A DNA stretch of 64,000 nt from DASTEQ01 sp040905185 (GCA_040905185.1 JBBDRZ010000006.1:58285-122284); one strand, 5' to 3'. Counted from the stretch's first letter, positions 40,258 to 49,520 are shown. The notes: generated by a model from the letters alone, not told the origin. Numbers and translations: made by a program.

Positions 40258-41223
40258 ATGCCCGAGGCCTCCGCGGATCGGCGCCCTGTGATCCTGGACG
40301 TCGACACCGGGATCGACGACATGGTGGCGCTGCTCATCGCGGCCACCGCGCCCGAGCTGACCCTGCGGGGCGTGACCTGCGTGGCCGGCAACGCCGAGCT
40401 CCAGCATGTCGCCCGCAACACTGGCACCCTGCTCCAGCTGGTGGGCCGTAGCGACGTCCCGGTTTCGATCGGGGCGGCCCGCCCCCTGAGCCGTCGCCTG
40501 CGCACCGCTCCCGAGACCCACGGGCCGACCGGGACTGGGTATGCCGAGCTGCGGGGCGAGCAGCGGGCGCTGGAGACGACTGACTTCACTGCCGTGCCGG
40601 CCGCCCGCTACCTCGAGGCGCACCTGAATCGCCACCCGGGCCAGATGACGATCGTGGCCACCGGGCCGTTGACCAACATCGCGTCCGCCGCCCAGAACGG
40701 GGTCGATCTGGCAGGCGGGGCACGGGAAGTGGTCTGGATGGGCGGCGCCCTGCGGGTCCGGGGCAACACGACCGAGACCGGCGAGTGGAACGCGTGCGTG
40801 GATCCCGAGGCGGCCGAGATCTGCCTGTCCAGCGGGTCGTTGGACCGTGTCTTCCCGCTGGACGCCACTCAGCAGGCGGTGTTCACCCTCGACGACCTCG
40901 ATCGGCTGCCGGAGAGCGACCTGGCCGGCGTCGTGCGCGATGCGATCCGCTTCTACGTCGGCTACCACCGGGTGGCGGACGGCATCGACGGCTGCTACCT
41001 GCACGACGCGGTCACCCTGGTTGGAGCCCTGCTGCGGCCGGACCTGGTGACCGACAGTCGCGACCGGCGACTCGTGTGCGACACCTCGGCCGAGGTGACG
41101 ACCGCCGGTACGATACGTCCCGCCGACGACGATCCGCGGCCGATGCTGAACGTGGCCATGGCGATCGACGCCCCGGCCATGCGCGAGGAGATCCTGGAAC
41201 GCCTGGCGCGGGCGGTTGCCTGA
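40258..41223 (+). CDS. Inosine/uridine-preferring nucleoside hydrolase
   Basis: 321 residues. It cleaves ribonucleosides to base and ribose. The calcium-binding Asp cluster is visible in VILDVDTGIDDMVALLIAA at the N-terminus; AGNAELQHVARNTGTLLQLV and VPVSIGAARPL follow, with VATGPLTNIASA and EVVWMGGALRVRGN, and NACVDPEAAEICL. YLHDAVTLVGALL carries the distal metal Asp (HDA). The nucleoside specificity is not clear. It is directly upstream of an ECF transporter, which suggests that the imported substrate is a nucleoside or that the released base is recycled. Confidence 0.9.
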   Translation: MPEASADRRPVILDVDTGIDDMVALLIAATAPELTLRGVTCVAGNAELQHVARNTGTLLQLVGRSDVPVSIGAARPLSRRLRTAPETHGPTGTGYAELRGEQRALETTDFTAVPAARYLEAHLNRHPGQMTIVATGPLTNIASAAQNGVDLAGGAREVVWMGGALRVRGNTTETGEWNACVDPEAAEICLSSGSLDRVFPLDATQQAVFTLDDLDRLPESDLAGVVRDAIRFYVGYHRVADGIDGCYLHDAVTLVGALLRPDLVTDSRDRRLVCDTSAEVTTAGTIRPADDDPRPMLNVAMAIDAPAMREEILERLARAVA

Positions 41224-41253
41224 CGCCGAACTCAATCACCGAGGAGGAGACCG

Positions 41254-42384
41254 ATGACCAGCATGGACAGTCCAGCGCGGGAAGGCGGGTCGGGCGCGCT
41301 ACGCGTGGCAGCCGGGGTGGTGGCGTTCGTCATCGCCACCCTGGCCGGGATCGTGGCCTTTGGCCAGTTCGGCGACACGACGATCGACCCGAACACGTTT
41401 GCCCGCCCGACAGCCGCCAACTCGTTCGCGCTCATCCTGGCCGTGGCCCTGCTCGTTGGGGCGGTGGTGACCTTCGCGCTGGAGAAGATCCAGACCGGCC
41501 GCTTCGACTCCCTGTCCCGCCAGTTCACGCTGCGCGTGATCGTGCTCATGCCGTTCGCGATCGCGATCAACATCGTGCTCGGCCAGACAGTCGCGGCGGC
41601 CCTGAAGATCCCGATCTACCTCGACTCCATCGGAACCATCCTAGTCGGGGTCGTGGCCGGGCCGGTCGCCGGAGCGGCAACGGGGTTCCTGGCCAACATC
41701 CTGTGGTCGTACGTCATCCCGCCGCCATTCCAGTACCCCCCGGCGGCCGCCTTCGCGGTGGTGGCGGCGGTGATCGGCATCGCGGCCGGCCTCGCCGGGC
41801 GTTGGGGGCTCATGCGACCGCGGACCAACCGCTCAACCGGCCAACTGGTAATCGCCGGTGTACTGGTGGGCGCCATCATCATCGGCCTGGCGTGGCTGGC
41901 GTCTGTCGGGTACACGCTCATCTTTCAGCAGGACATCAGCCCACTGCCGGAAAGCGATGACCAGCTGTTCCTGGTCCTGGGCTACGTGGCGATCCTGCTG
42001 GTCGTGGCCGCCGTGCTGGGGGTCTTCGCGCTGCTCTTCGGGCGGCGCGACCTGACCGCCGCCTACGCAGTCGTGATCGGGGTGGCGACCGGCATCGTCG
42101 CCGCCCTCATCAGCGCGCCCATCGCGGCGGGGGTGTTCGGCGGGGTGACCGGGGCGGGCACCGACTTCCTGGTGGCCGCTTTCCGCCAGGCGGGGGTGGA
42201 CATCTACGCCGCAACCACCGGGCAGGGCCTGATCAGCGACCCGATTGACAAGGCCACGACCTTCGTCATCGTGTACCTGATCGTGGTTGCCATGGCCGTC
42301 CGCCTCAAGGCCCGCTTCCCGCAGGGCGAGCGGCTGATCGAGGAGAGCGCGCCTCCGGCGGGCAGCCAGGAGGCGCCCGGCTGA
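41254..42384 (+). CDS. ECF transporter S component, substrate-specific membrane subunit
   Basis: 376 residues, longer than most S components (about 180-220). GAGGAGGA just upstream of the ATG at 41254 is a strong ribosome-binding site. There are about nine hydrophobic helices, with the S-component-like core TLRVIVLMPFAIAINIVLGQ, then LDSIGTILVGVVAGPVAGAA and TGFLANILWSYV. The neighbours are a nucleoside hydrolase and EcfT/EcfA genes, so a nucleoside, base or related vitamin-like ligand is inferred. The stop overlaps the presumed CTG start of ecfT. The extra length may mean a duplicated or extended substrate-binding unit. Confidence 0.78.
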   Translation: MTSMDSPAREGGSGALRVAAGVVAFVIATLAGIVAFGQFGDTTIDPNTFARPTAANSFALILAVALLVGAVVTFALEKIQTGRFDSLSRQFTLRVIVLMPFAIAINIVLGQTVAAALKIPIYLDSIGTILVGVVAGPVAGAATGFLANILWSYVIPPPFQYPPAAAFAVVAAVIGIAAGLAGRWGLMRPRTNRSTGQLVIAGVLVGAIIIGLAWLASVGYTLIFQQDISPLPESDDQLFLVLGYVAILLVVAAVLGVFALLFGRRDLTAAYAVVIGVATGIVAALISAPIAAGVFGGVTGAGTDFLVAAFRQAGVDIYAATTGQGLISDPIDKATTFVIVYLIVVAMAVRLKARFPQGERLIEESAPPAGSQEAPG

Positions 42385-43184
42385 CCGTTGCCGCCGAGCC
42401 GGCGGCGCCGGCATTCCTGGTTCCGCCCGCACCGACGGCCTGGCATCGGCTCAACCCGCTGACCCGGCTGGTGGCGGCCACCGTCACCGCCGTCAATGCC
42501 ACCCTGCTGGGCGGCGTCCTGGGTCCGGTGGCGCTGACCCTGGTCGCGGTCGTGCTGCCCGCTGCGGTGGCCGGGATCCTGCCGCGTCTCCTGCGCGTGG
42601 GCCTGGTCGTCGCGCTGCCGCTGGCGATCAGCGTCCTGGTGGTCAACCTGTTCTTCTTCCCGTCGGGTGCCGGCATCCTGTTCCGGATCGGCCCGGTCAC
42701 AGCGACCGCCGAGGGCCTGGCCTACGCGATCGAGACCCTGGTTCGCCTGGTGGCCATCACCGGCGCCCTGGTCCTGTTCTACCTCACCACCCCCATCGGC
42801 TCACTGGTGGTTGACCTCGAGCGACGGGGCGTGAGCGCCCGAGTCGCCTTCGTCGTCAGCGCCTCGGTGCGGACCGTGCCGGCCATCATCGAGCGCGCCG
42901 CGCAGATCGCGGATGCGCAGCGGGCGCGCGGCCTCGACACCGAGGGCAGCCTGTGGCGGCGCGTCCGGGGCCTCCTCCCGCTGGTCGGGCCCGTGCTGCT
43001 GGGCTCGATCGGAGAGGTCGAGGAACGATCGATGGCCCTCGAGGCGCGGGGCTTCTCGCGTCCCGGACGCCGGTCGCTGCTGTGGGCACCCGCGGACCGC
43101 GACGTCGAACGGGTCGCGCGCTGGCTCATGGTCCTCAGCATTCCGGTGCTGGTGTTGGCGGGCCTGGCGGGGTGGCTGGCGTGA
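42381..43184 (+). CDS. ecfT: ECF transporter T component, probable CTG start
   Basis: 267 residues if translation begins at the CTG at 42381. AGGAGG (42368-42373) is 7 bases upstream, and the CTG overlaps the preceding stop as CTGA, parallel to ATGA and GTGA overlaps elsewhere here. This keeps the conserved opening TAWHRLNPLTRLVAATVTAV. The first in-frame GTG, at 42471, would remove it. Five or six hydrophobic helices follow, then the coupling motifs ERAAQIADAQRARGLD and EERSMALEARGFS (Ala-Arg-Gly type), which link to the ATPases encoded next. Confidence 0.82.
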   Translation: MTVAAEPAAPAFLVPPAPTAWHRLNPLTRLVAATVTAVNATLLGGVLGPVALTLVAVVLPAAVAGILPRLLRVGLVVALPLAISVLVVNLFFFPSGAGILFRIGPVTATAEGLAYAIETLVRLVAITGALVLFYLTTPIGSLVVDLERRGVSARVAFVVSASVRTVPAIIERAAQIADAQRARGLDTEGSLWRRVRGLLPLVGPVLLGSIGEVEERSMALEARGFSRPGRRSLLWAPADRDVERVARWLMVLSIPVLVLAGLAGWLA

Positions 43185-43206
43185 GCTGGCCCGGAGACGG
43201 AGCGCC

Positions 43207-44004
43207 GTGCTGAGCCTGGAGGCGGTCAGCTACCGCTATGCCGGGGCGCCTGCGCCATCGCTGGTGGAGGTCTCGCTGGTCCTGGGTCCGGGCGAGGTGG
43301 TGGGCCTGGTGGGCGCCAACGAGGCCGGAAAGACCACCACCTGTCTGGTCGCTGCCGGCCTGGCCCCACGGGCCGTGGGCGGAATCTTGAGCGGGCAGGT
43401 GACCGTGGGAGGGCGGCGGTTGACTGACCTGCCTCTCGGTGAGGTGGCGGCTGTGGTGGGCATCGCGTTTGCCAGCGCCCAACTCAGCGGGATCTGCTCA
43501 ACGGTGTACGAGGAGGTCGCGTTCGGACCGATGAACCTGGGCCTGCCGCGGAACGAAGTCATGGCGCGCACCGTGCGGGCCCTGGATGCCGTGGCCATCC
43601 CCGACCTGGCCGCGCGCGACCCGGCGCATCTGTCCGGCGGCCAGCGGCAGCTGGTCGTCCTGGCGGGCCTGTTGGCGATAGAACCCCAACACCTGGTGCT
43701 GGACGAGCCGACCGCGCACCTCGACCCGGCGGGCACAGGCCTGGTGGGCGCGGCCATCACCCGCCTCGCGGCGGGCGGCGCGTCAATCCTTATTGCCGAG
43801 CACAAGACCGATCTGCTGGCCGCGATCTGTGGGCGGGTGGTCGCCCTGGATCAGGGCCGGGTGGCGCTGGAGGGTCCGGCGGAGTGGGTGCTCGAGGATC
43901 CGCTGCTCGAGCGCATGGGGGTGGATCCTCCGACATCAGTCCGGCTTCGACGACTGGCCGTGGCGGCGGGCGTGGACCCGAGTCGGCTGGAGGTGGCAGC
44001 GTGA
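43207..44004 (+). CDS. ecfA1: ECF transporter ATPase 1
   Basis: 265 residues from the GTG at 43207. Walker A GANEAGKTTT, Q-loop region FASAQLSGICST, signature LSGGQRQLVVLAG, Walker B HLVLDEPTAHLDP and switch IAEHKTD are all intact. The Gln-loop is slightly unusual (SAQLSG), as in many EcfA proteins. It pairs with the next ATPase to energise the ECF module. The GTGA overlap with the next gene supports equal production. It probably also needs the T component for coupling. Confidence 0.9.
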   Translation: MLSLEAVSYRYAGAPAPSLVEVSLVLGPGEVVGLVGANEAGKTTTCLVAAGLAPRAVGGILSGQVTVGGRRLTDLPLGEVAAVVGIAFASAQLSGICSTVYEEVAFGPMNLGLPRNEVMARTVRALDAVAIPDLAARDPAHLSGGQRQLVVLAGLLAIEPQHLVLDEPTAHLDPAGTGLVGAAITRLAAGGASILIAEHKTDLLAAICGRVVALDQGRVALEGPAEWVLEDPLLERMGVDPPTSVRLRRLAVAAGVDPSRLEVAA

Positions 44005-44813
44005 TCGAGGTGGCGGTCGAGGAGCTCGTCCACAGGTACCCAGGTGGGGTGCGCGCCCTGGACGGCGTCACGCTGCGGTTCGAAGCCGGCGAGTCGGTGG
44101 CCCTGGTGGGTCAGAACGGGTCCGGCAAGACCACCCTGGTTCGCCACCTGAACGGATTGCTGCGTCCGACCTCCGGCCAGGTGCGGGTGGGCGCGGCCGA
44201 CGCATCGGGCCGCCGGGTCGCCGAGCTTGCGTCGCAGGTGGGCCTCGTATTCCAGGAGCCCGACCGCCAGATCTTCGCCGGGAGCGTTCGGGGCGAGGTG
44301 GAGTTCGGGCCGCGAAACATCGGGCTCCGCGGCGAGGCGCTCGAAGCCGCCGTCCAAGCAGCCCTGGAGGCGGTTGGCCTGGCCGGCGCGGAGGCGACCA
44401 ATCCGTACGACCTGGGCGCGTCGCGTCGAAAGCTGCTGGCCGTCGCGTCGGTGCTCGCCATGGGCACCCCGGTCCTGGTCCTGGATGAGCCAACCACCGG
44501 CCAGGACCGGGTCGGGGTGGCGCGCATCCGCCAGGTGGTGGCCGACGCCCGCGCGGCGGGTCGGACGGTGATCGCGGTCAGCCACGACCTGCGCTTCGTG
44601 GCGGACTCCTTCCAGCGGGTCGTCGTCCTGCGGGCCGGCCGGGTCGTGCTGGATGCAACGCCGGAGCGCGCCTTCGCGGCTGAGAACTGGGAGACGCTGC
44701 GCGGGACGGGACTCGAGCCGCCCACGGCCGCCGTCATCGCCAGCCGGTTGGGCCTGGAAACGGTCGCCACCGAGAATGCCCTGGTGGCGGCCCTTGCCGC
44801 CCGGGCGGCCTAG
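44001..44813 (+). CDS. ecfA2: ECF transporter ATPase 2, degenerate signature
   Basis: 270 residues from the GTG at 44001 (overlap GTGA, GGAGG upstream). Walker A GQNGSGKTTLVRHLNGLL, Q-loop VFQEPDRQIFAGSV, Walker B PVLVLDEPTTGQDRVG and switch VSHDLRFV are typical of EcfA. The ABC signature is altered: NPYDLGASRRKLLAVAS in place of LSGGQ. A hydrolysis-asymmetric heterodimer with ATPase 1, using one complete composite site, is inferred. The last 50 residues match the EcfA C-terminal extension. Confidence 0.9.
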   Translation: MIEVAVEELVHRYPGGVRALDGVTLRFEAGESVALVGQNGSGKTTLVRHLNGLLRPTSGQVRVGAADASGRRVAELASQVGLVFQEPDRQIFAGSVRGEVEFGPRNIGLRGEALEAAVQAALEAVGLAGAEATNPYDLGASRRKLLAVASVLAMGTPVLVLDEPTTGQDRVGVARIRQVVADARAAGRTVIAVSHDLRFVADSFQRVVVLRAGRVVLDATPERAFAAENWETLRGTGLEPPTAAVIASRLGLETVATENALVAALAARAA

Positions 44814-44925
44814 AAATCCGAAGTCAACTGCTCTGATCCGCTGAGCATCGAGGCCGCATGGCGCGGCGCGGGAAGTCGAGATTTGCCATTGACCAATCCC
44901 GGCCTCCTTCTCATCATCCGCCGCG

Positions 44926-47412
44926 ATGGGGACGCGAGCGCTGCCAGCCGGGACGGTCACCTTCCTGTTCACCGACGTCGAGGGCAGCACCCGGCTGCTC
45001 CACTCTCTGGGCTCCGAAGCCTATGCCGATGCGCTGGCGGAGCACCGCCGCATCCTGCGCGAGGCCTTCGCCGCCCACGGCGGGGTCGAGGTCGACACCC
45101 AGGGCGACGCCTTCTTCGTCGCCTTCCCGACCGCACCCGGTGCCCTCGCCGTCGCGACCGAGGCGACCGAGGCGTTAGCCAGCGGCCCGATCAAGGTCCG
45201 TATCGGCCTCCACACCGGCACCCCGCTGCTGGCGGACGAGGGCTACGTGGGTCCCGACGTCCACAAGGGTGCCCGCATCGCCGCCGCCGGCCACGGCGGC
45301 CAGGTCCTCCTCTCGCAGGGAACCCGGGAGCTGGTCGACGGCGAGTTCCGCGACCTCGGTGAGCACCGGCTCAAGGACTTCGCGACGCCGGTCTGGATCC
45401 ACCAGTTGGGCACGGAGACGTTCCCGCCGCTCACGACGATCGCCAACACGAACCTGCCGAGCCCGGCCAGCGCCTTCGTTGGGCGCGAGCGCGAAGTCGC
45501 CGATGTCTCCGGCCACCTCGCGACCGGAACGCGATTGGTCACCCTCACCGGTCCCGGCGGCACCGGCAAGACGCGGCTGGCGATCGAGGCCGCCCGCGCC
45601 GTCATAGGCGAGTTCCCGTCCGGCGTGTTCTGGGTTGAGGCGGCCGCGTACCGCGAGCCCGAGCTCGTCCTCCAGGCCGTGTCGCAGACGCTCGGCTCAA
45701 CGATCGGGCTGGCCGAGGAAATCGGCGAACGACGGATGCTGATCGTGATCGACAACCTCGAGCAGGTGGTGTCGGTTGGCCCAGAACTCTCGAAGCTAGT
45801 GGAGGCCTGCCCGAACCTGCACCTGCTGCTCACCAGTCGGGAGCGGCTGCGGGTCCGCGGCGAGCGCGAGCACGCCCTGGGCACGCTTACCGAAGCGGAG
45901 GCGGTTGCCCTCTACGCCGACCGCGCGACCATCCCGGCGGACGACGCCGCAGCGGCCCTCGTGAACGCCCTCGACCGACTTCCGCTGGCGATCGAGCTGG
46001 CCGCCTCCAGGGCGGGCATCCTGGCGCCGGCGCAGATACTCGAGCGGCTTTCGTCGCGGCTCGACTTCCTCCGCGGCGACCGCGATGCCGATCCGCGCCA
46101 GCAGACCCTGCGTGCCACGATCGACTGGAGCCACGACCTCCTGACTGACGGCGAGCAACTTCTCTTCGCCAGGCTGTCCGTCTTCTCCGGCGGTACGCTG
46201 GAGGCCCTCGAATCGGTCGCCGAAGCCGATCTCGACGCCCTCCAATCCCTCGCCGAGAAGAGCCTCATCCGCCACGTCGACGGCCGCTTCTGGATGCTCG
46301 AGTCAATCCGCGAGTACGCGGCCGAGAGCCTCGCCGCCCGTCCCGACGGTGAGGTCGACGCCATCCGGAGCCGCCATGCGGCGCACTACCTCGCCTTCGC
46401 CGAACGGATTCGCGCCGTGCTTGCCACCGGCGAGCCGGAGGAGGGCCCAGTGATGGACCTCGAGGCCGAGATCGACAACCTGCGCGCGGCAGCCGACCAC
46501 GGCCTCGCCGTCGGCGACACCGACCTCGTTCGTCGCCTCACCGCCGCCCTGCCGGACTACTGGATCGTCCGTGGCCGGCACAGGGAAGCCCGTACCTGGC
46601 TCGAGCGGGCGATCGCCCTCGACCCGGATGCGCGCGACGACACCGCCCGCCGTCTCCAGGGCGCGCTGGCCATCTCCGCCTATGCGCTGCGCGATCACCC
46701 GACCGCGGTCCGCGCTGCCGACGCTGCGGCCGGGCTCGCCTCCGAGCTGTCCGGCGCTGCCGAGCGGATCACGCTCCTGCGCGACAGGGCGGTCGCCGCG
46801 ATGATGCACGGCGACAACGAGGCAGCCGAGGCGCTGTTCGCCGAGCGACTGCCGCTGGCCCTGGCAGCCGGCAATGGCGTTGCTGCCTCGTCATGCCGGA
46901 TCAACATGGCGGTCATCGCCAACCGCACCGGCAGCCATGACCGGGCGCGCGCGCTCCTCGAGGAGAATCTTCCGTTCGTCCGCGCGCGGGCCCAGAGCCG
47001 TTGCGAGGCAACCACGCTCTCCGGCCTGGCCGAGACCGCCGTTCGTGCGGGCCGCCCCGACGACGCCGGGGATACCGCGCTCGCCGCCGCCCGTCTGGCA
47101 AGTGAGATCCGCGACCCGTCGCTGGCCCTTCTGGCGCTCGAGGCCCTCGCCGCCTCCGCGGCCGCCCACGGCCACACGGGCGCCGCCACCTTGCTCGCCG
47201 GCACGGAGGCGGTGCGACGGCGCCTGGACCTGGAGCCCGACCCCGACGAGGCCGAGATCCGCGCCGCCGCCCTCGCGCACCTGGGCCCGGATCCGGTCGC
47301 CGACCCCGCCTACGCCGGCGCCTGGGTCGCCGGCGCCGCCCTTGACCTGCCGGCACTGCTCGATCTCGCGTCCGCGCTCGCCGCCGACCTTCGTTCGGCT
47401 ACCGTCGCCTGA
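44926..47412 (+). CDS. Class III cyclase fused to AfsR/LuxR-like ATPase and TPR domains
   Basis: 828 residues. An N-terminal adenylyl/guanylyl cyclase domain (about 9-165) has VTFLFTDVEGSTRLLHSLG and DTQGDAFFVAFP with the two metal Asp residues, then VRIGLHTGTPLLADEGYVGP. DVHKGARIAAAG has His in place of the usual substrate Asn, as in the cyclase at 12521. A FVGREREVADV NB-ARC/AAA-like ATPase follows with Walker A GPGGTGKTRLA and LIVIDNLEQV as Walker B, then a winged-helix-like region and C-terminal TPR-like helices. It is a large soluble signal-integrating regulator without a C-terminal LuxR HTH. It probably makes a cyclic nucleotide. Confidence 0.85.
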   Translation: MGTRALPAGTVTFLFTDVEGSTRLLHSLGSEAYADALAEHRRILREAFAAHGGVEVDTQGDAFFVAFPTAPGALAVATEATEALASGPIKVRIGLHTGTPLLADEGYVGPDVHKGARIAAAGHGGQVLLSQGTRELVDGEFRDLGEHRLKDFATPVWIHQLGTETFPPLTTIANTNLPSPASAFVGREREVADVSGHLATGTRLVTLTGPGGTGKTRLAIEAARAVIGEFPSGVFWVEAAAYREPELVLQAVSQTLGSTIGLAEEIGERRMLIVIDNLEQVVSVGPELSKLVEACPNLHLLLTSRERLRVRGEREHALGTLTEAEAVALYADRATIPADDAAAALVNALDRLPLAIELAASRAGILAPAQILERLSSRLDFLRGDRDADPRQQTLRATIDWSHDLLTDGEQLLFARLSVFSGGTLEALESVAEADLDALQSLAEKSLIRHVDGRFWMLESIREYAAESLAARPDGEVDAIRSRHAAHYLAFAERIRAVLATGEPEEGPVMDLEAEIDNLRAAADHGLAVGDTDLVRRLTAALPDYWIVRGRHREARTWLERAIALDPDARDDTARRLQGALAISAYALRDHPTAVRAADAAAGLASELSGAAERITLLRDRAVAAMMHGDNEAAEALFAERLPLALAAGNGVAASSCRINMAVIANRTGSHDRARALLEENLPFVRARAQSRCEATTLSGLAETAVRAGRPDDAGDTALAAARLASEIRDPSLALLALEALAASAAAHGHTGAATLLAGTEAVRRRLDLEPDPDEAEIRAAALAHLGPDPVADPAYAGAWVAGAALDLPALLDLASALAADLRSATVA

Positions 47413-47574
47413 CGCCAAGCTCGGCTCGCAACAGTCGCGGTGGGCCACCGAACGCAACGAGGAGATCGTGGCCCTGGCGCTCGAAATCGGTAGCGAAGAG
47501 AGCAGATAACTCGACCCCTTTTGGTGGCTCGCCCACTCTAGGGAGCACACCGCACCCATCGGGGTACCCCGAAG

Positions 47575-48012
47575 TCAGGGGGCTTTCGGCGGCGGGAGCA
47601 GCCGCCCCAACGCGTCGACACGCTCTTCGGCGGGCAATTCGTCTCGGTGCCGGCGTCCGCCGGTCGGACCGGGGATCGGCTGGGCCATGACCGAGTGGGG
47701 AACTTCGTCCAGGCGCTGCTGCACGCCGCGCAGACCCAGCTCGCGCAACGCCGGGGCAAAGCGCTCGGCGATGGCCCGCTCGCGGAGCAGCCCGAACAAC
47801 AGTGACGGGTGGGCCCGATTCAGGAGCTCCAGCGCACGCGCCGTGTCGGTGGCGTTCACCTGGTTGCGCCCAAGCTGCGCCTCCAGGGTGTCGAGGGCGC
47901 GGTTCACCTCGCGGCGGGTGCCGGTGCTGAACGTGACCCGGTTGGCCACAATGCGCGTCTGACGGAGCGCGGCGCGTGCCGCCTCGTCGCGACTGCCGGG
48001 CGCGGAGGTCAT
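47575..48012 (-). CDS. Unknown basic helical protein
   Basis: 145 residues from the ATG at 48012. Sequence is helical and Arg-rich: RDEAARAALRQTRIVANRVT, FSTGTRREVNRALDTLEAQL, RNQVNATDTARALELLNRAH, LLFGLLRERAIAERFAPALR. The C-terminal 35 residues are low-complexity. No family is recognised. Its start codon lies in the same CATG (48010-48013) as the ATG of the divergent NUDIX gene, so neither gene has room for a leader if both starts are correct. GTG codons slightly downstream in both genes are alternatives. Confidence 0.55.
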   Translation of the reverse strand: MTSAPGSRDEAARAALRQTRIVANRVTFSTGTRREVNRALDTLEAQLGRNQVNATDTARALELLNRAHPSLLFGLLRERAIAERFAPALRELGLRGVQQRLDEVPHSVMAQPIPGPTGGRRHRDELPAEERVDALGRLLPPPKAP

Positions 48013-48688
48013 GGTGACGCGCATCTTACGGGCTGAGGGGGACTGGCAGGCCGGCATCGCCTCGGCCCTGGACATCGTCCCGCGCCCGATCGCGGTCGAC
48101 CCGCGGCTGGCGCCCCGTCGGGTCGTCCCCGATCCGGCCGACCCCTCCCTGGACGACCCGCGGCGCTGGGACCGCAGCCACTTCCCGACCGCCCGCCAGG
48201 CGGCGACCCTGCTGCTCATGTACCCGCACCACGGGGAGCTGCTCATCCCGCTCACCGTCCGCCACCACGCGCTCCCCGATCACCCCGGCGAGATCAGCCT
48301 GCCCGGCGGGGCCGTCGACCCAGAGGACGCTTCGCTGGAGGCCACGGCGCTGCGCGAGACGGCCGAAGAGGTCGGTCTCGATCCTGCGTCCGTCCGAGTG
48401 GTCGGTCGCCTGGACCCGGTCTGGATCGCGATCTCGAATTTCGAGCTGACCCCGGTGGTGGCGGTGACCGGCGCTCGCCCCAACCTGACCCCGCGCGAGG
48501 CGGAAGTCTCCGCACTGATCGAGTTCCCGGTGCGCCTGCTGATCGAGGGTGCCGTCAGCATTGAGGAGATCAGCGTGCCGGGCGCCGTGCTCGAGATCGG
48601 CGTCTATCGATGGGCCGGCCACCGGGTGTGGGGCGCCACCGCCCGGACCCTGTCCATGCTGGGCAGCGGCATCAGCGGCGGGAGTTGA
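48011..48688 (+). CDS. NUDIX hydrolase, CoA pyrophosphatase type
   Basis: 225 residues from the ATG at 48011 (GTG at 48014 is also possible, with GGAGG at 48004-48008). It would split CoA-type or dinucleotide substrates at the pyrophosphate. The NUDIX box is GAVDPEDASLEATALRETAE, then EVGL, complete in Gly, Glu and REUxEE positions. Just before it, LTVRHHALPDHPGEISLPGG is the CoA-recognition motif (L-x-x-H-x-G-x-x-x-x-P-G-G). YPHHGELLIPLTVR precedes. The 3' end overlaps the convergent inositol phosphatase gene by 17 bases. Confidence 0.88.
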   Translation: MVTRILRAEGDWQAGIASALDIVPRPIAVDPRLAPRRVVPDPADPSLDDPRRWDRSHFPTARQAATLLLMYPHHGELLIPLTVRHHALPDHPGEISLPGGAVDPEDASLEATALRETAEEVGLDPASVRVVGRLDPVWIAISNFELTPVVAVTGARPNLTPREAEVSALIEFPVRLLIEGAVSIEEISVPGAVLEIGVYRWAGHRVWGATARTLSMLGSGISGGS

Positions 48689-49490
48689 CGCGAGTCTTGG
48701 CCGCGGCGAGCAGGCGCAGCAGCTCGCCGTGGTGCGGCTCCGGGGCGGCGACCACGTTCAGGGTGGGGCCAGGTCGGTCCGGGTCCCACCATGGCCCGCC
48801 GGCCAAGTTGGTCACCACCGCCCCGCCGCGCTCGGCGATGAGCCCGGCCGCGGCCACGTCCCAGCGCGACAGGCCCCCATTCTGGACGAACGCGTCGAAC
48901 CTGCCCGCTCCCACCGACGCCAGCGACAGCGCCGCGCTCCCCATCCGGCGATGAATCCGGATCACCGGCGCGATGCGTCGCTCGCGTGCCAGGCCGCCAC
49001 GCCCCAGGATGGCCAGGCTGACGACGCAGTCCGCCAACGCGTCCTTGGTCGACACCCGCGCCAGGCTTCCGTTCAAGCGTGCGGGGCTGCGCAGGGTGGC
49101 GGTGTACAGGTCGCCGCGCAGCGGGTCGAACACGACGCCGAGCACCGGCATCCCGTCCTCGACCAGGGCTACCGAGACGCAAAAATACGGGATCCCATTG
49201 GCGTAGTTGACGGTGCCATCCAGCGGGTCGATGGCCCACCAGCGCCGCGCGCCATCGGGTCCGCCAACCCGGTCCGCCCCGGCCTCCTCGGCCAGGATCC
49301 CGTCGTCTGGGAAGCGGCGCCGGATCCGCTTCGCGATCAGGGCCTCGGACCGAAAGTCCACCTCGGTCACGACGTCGCGGCGGCTCTTGTGGCGCACCCG
49401 GCCCACCCGCCCGTACGACTCCAGGACCAGCGTCCCCGCGCTGCGGACCAGCCGAACCGCGAACTCCAGCTCATCGGCGTACCGGTTCAC
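48672..49490 (-). CDS. Inositol monophosphatase family protein
   Basis: 272 residues. Motifs: DVVTEVDFRSEALIAKRI, ILAEEAGAD with metal Glu, WWAIDPLDGTVNYANGIPYF (motif A with metal Asp residues), and LSRWDVAAAGLIAERGGAVV (motif B WD). It removes phosphate from inositol monophosphate or related sugar phosphates in a magnesium-dependent manner. Substrate choices include inositol phosphate, histidinol phosphate and PAP; sequence alone does not separate them. It is convergent with the NUDIX gene. Confidence 0.9.
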   Translation of the reverse strand: MNRYADELEFAVRLVRSAGTLVLESYGRVGRVRHKSRRDVVTEVDFRSEALIAKRIRRRFPDDGILAEEAGADRVGGPDGARRWWAIDPLDGTVNYANGIPYFCVSVALVEDGMPVLGVVFDPLRGDLYTATLRSPARLNGSLARVSTKDALADCVVSLAILGRGGLARERRIAPVIRIHRRMGSAALSLASVGAGRFDAFVQNGGLSRWDVAAAGLIAERGGAVVTNLAGGPWWDPDRPGPTLNVVAAPEPHHGELLRLLAAAKTRVNSRR

Positions 49491-49520
49491 CCCGGCATGC
49501 TAGCCGAGGCGCCGACCGGC

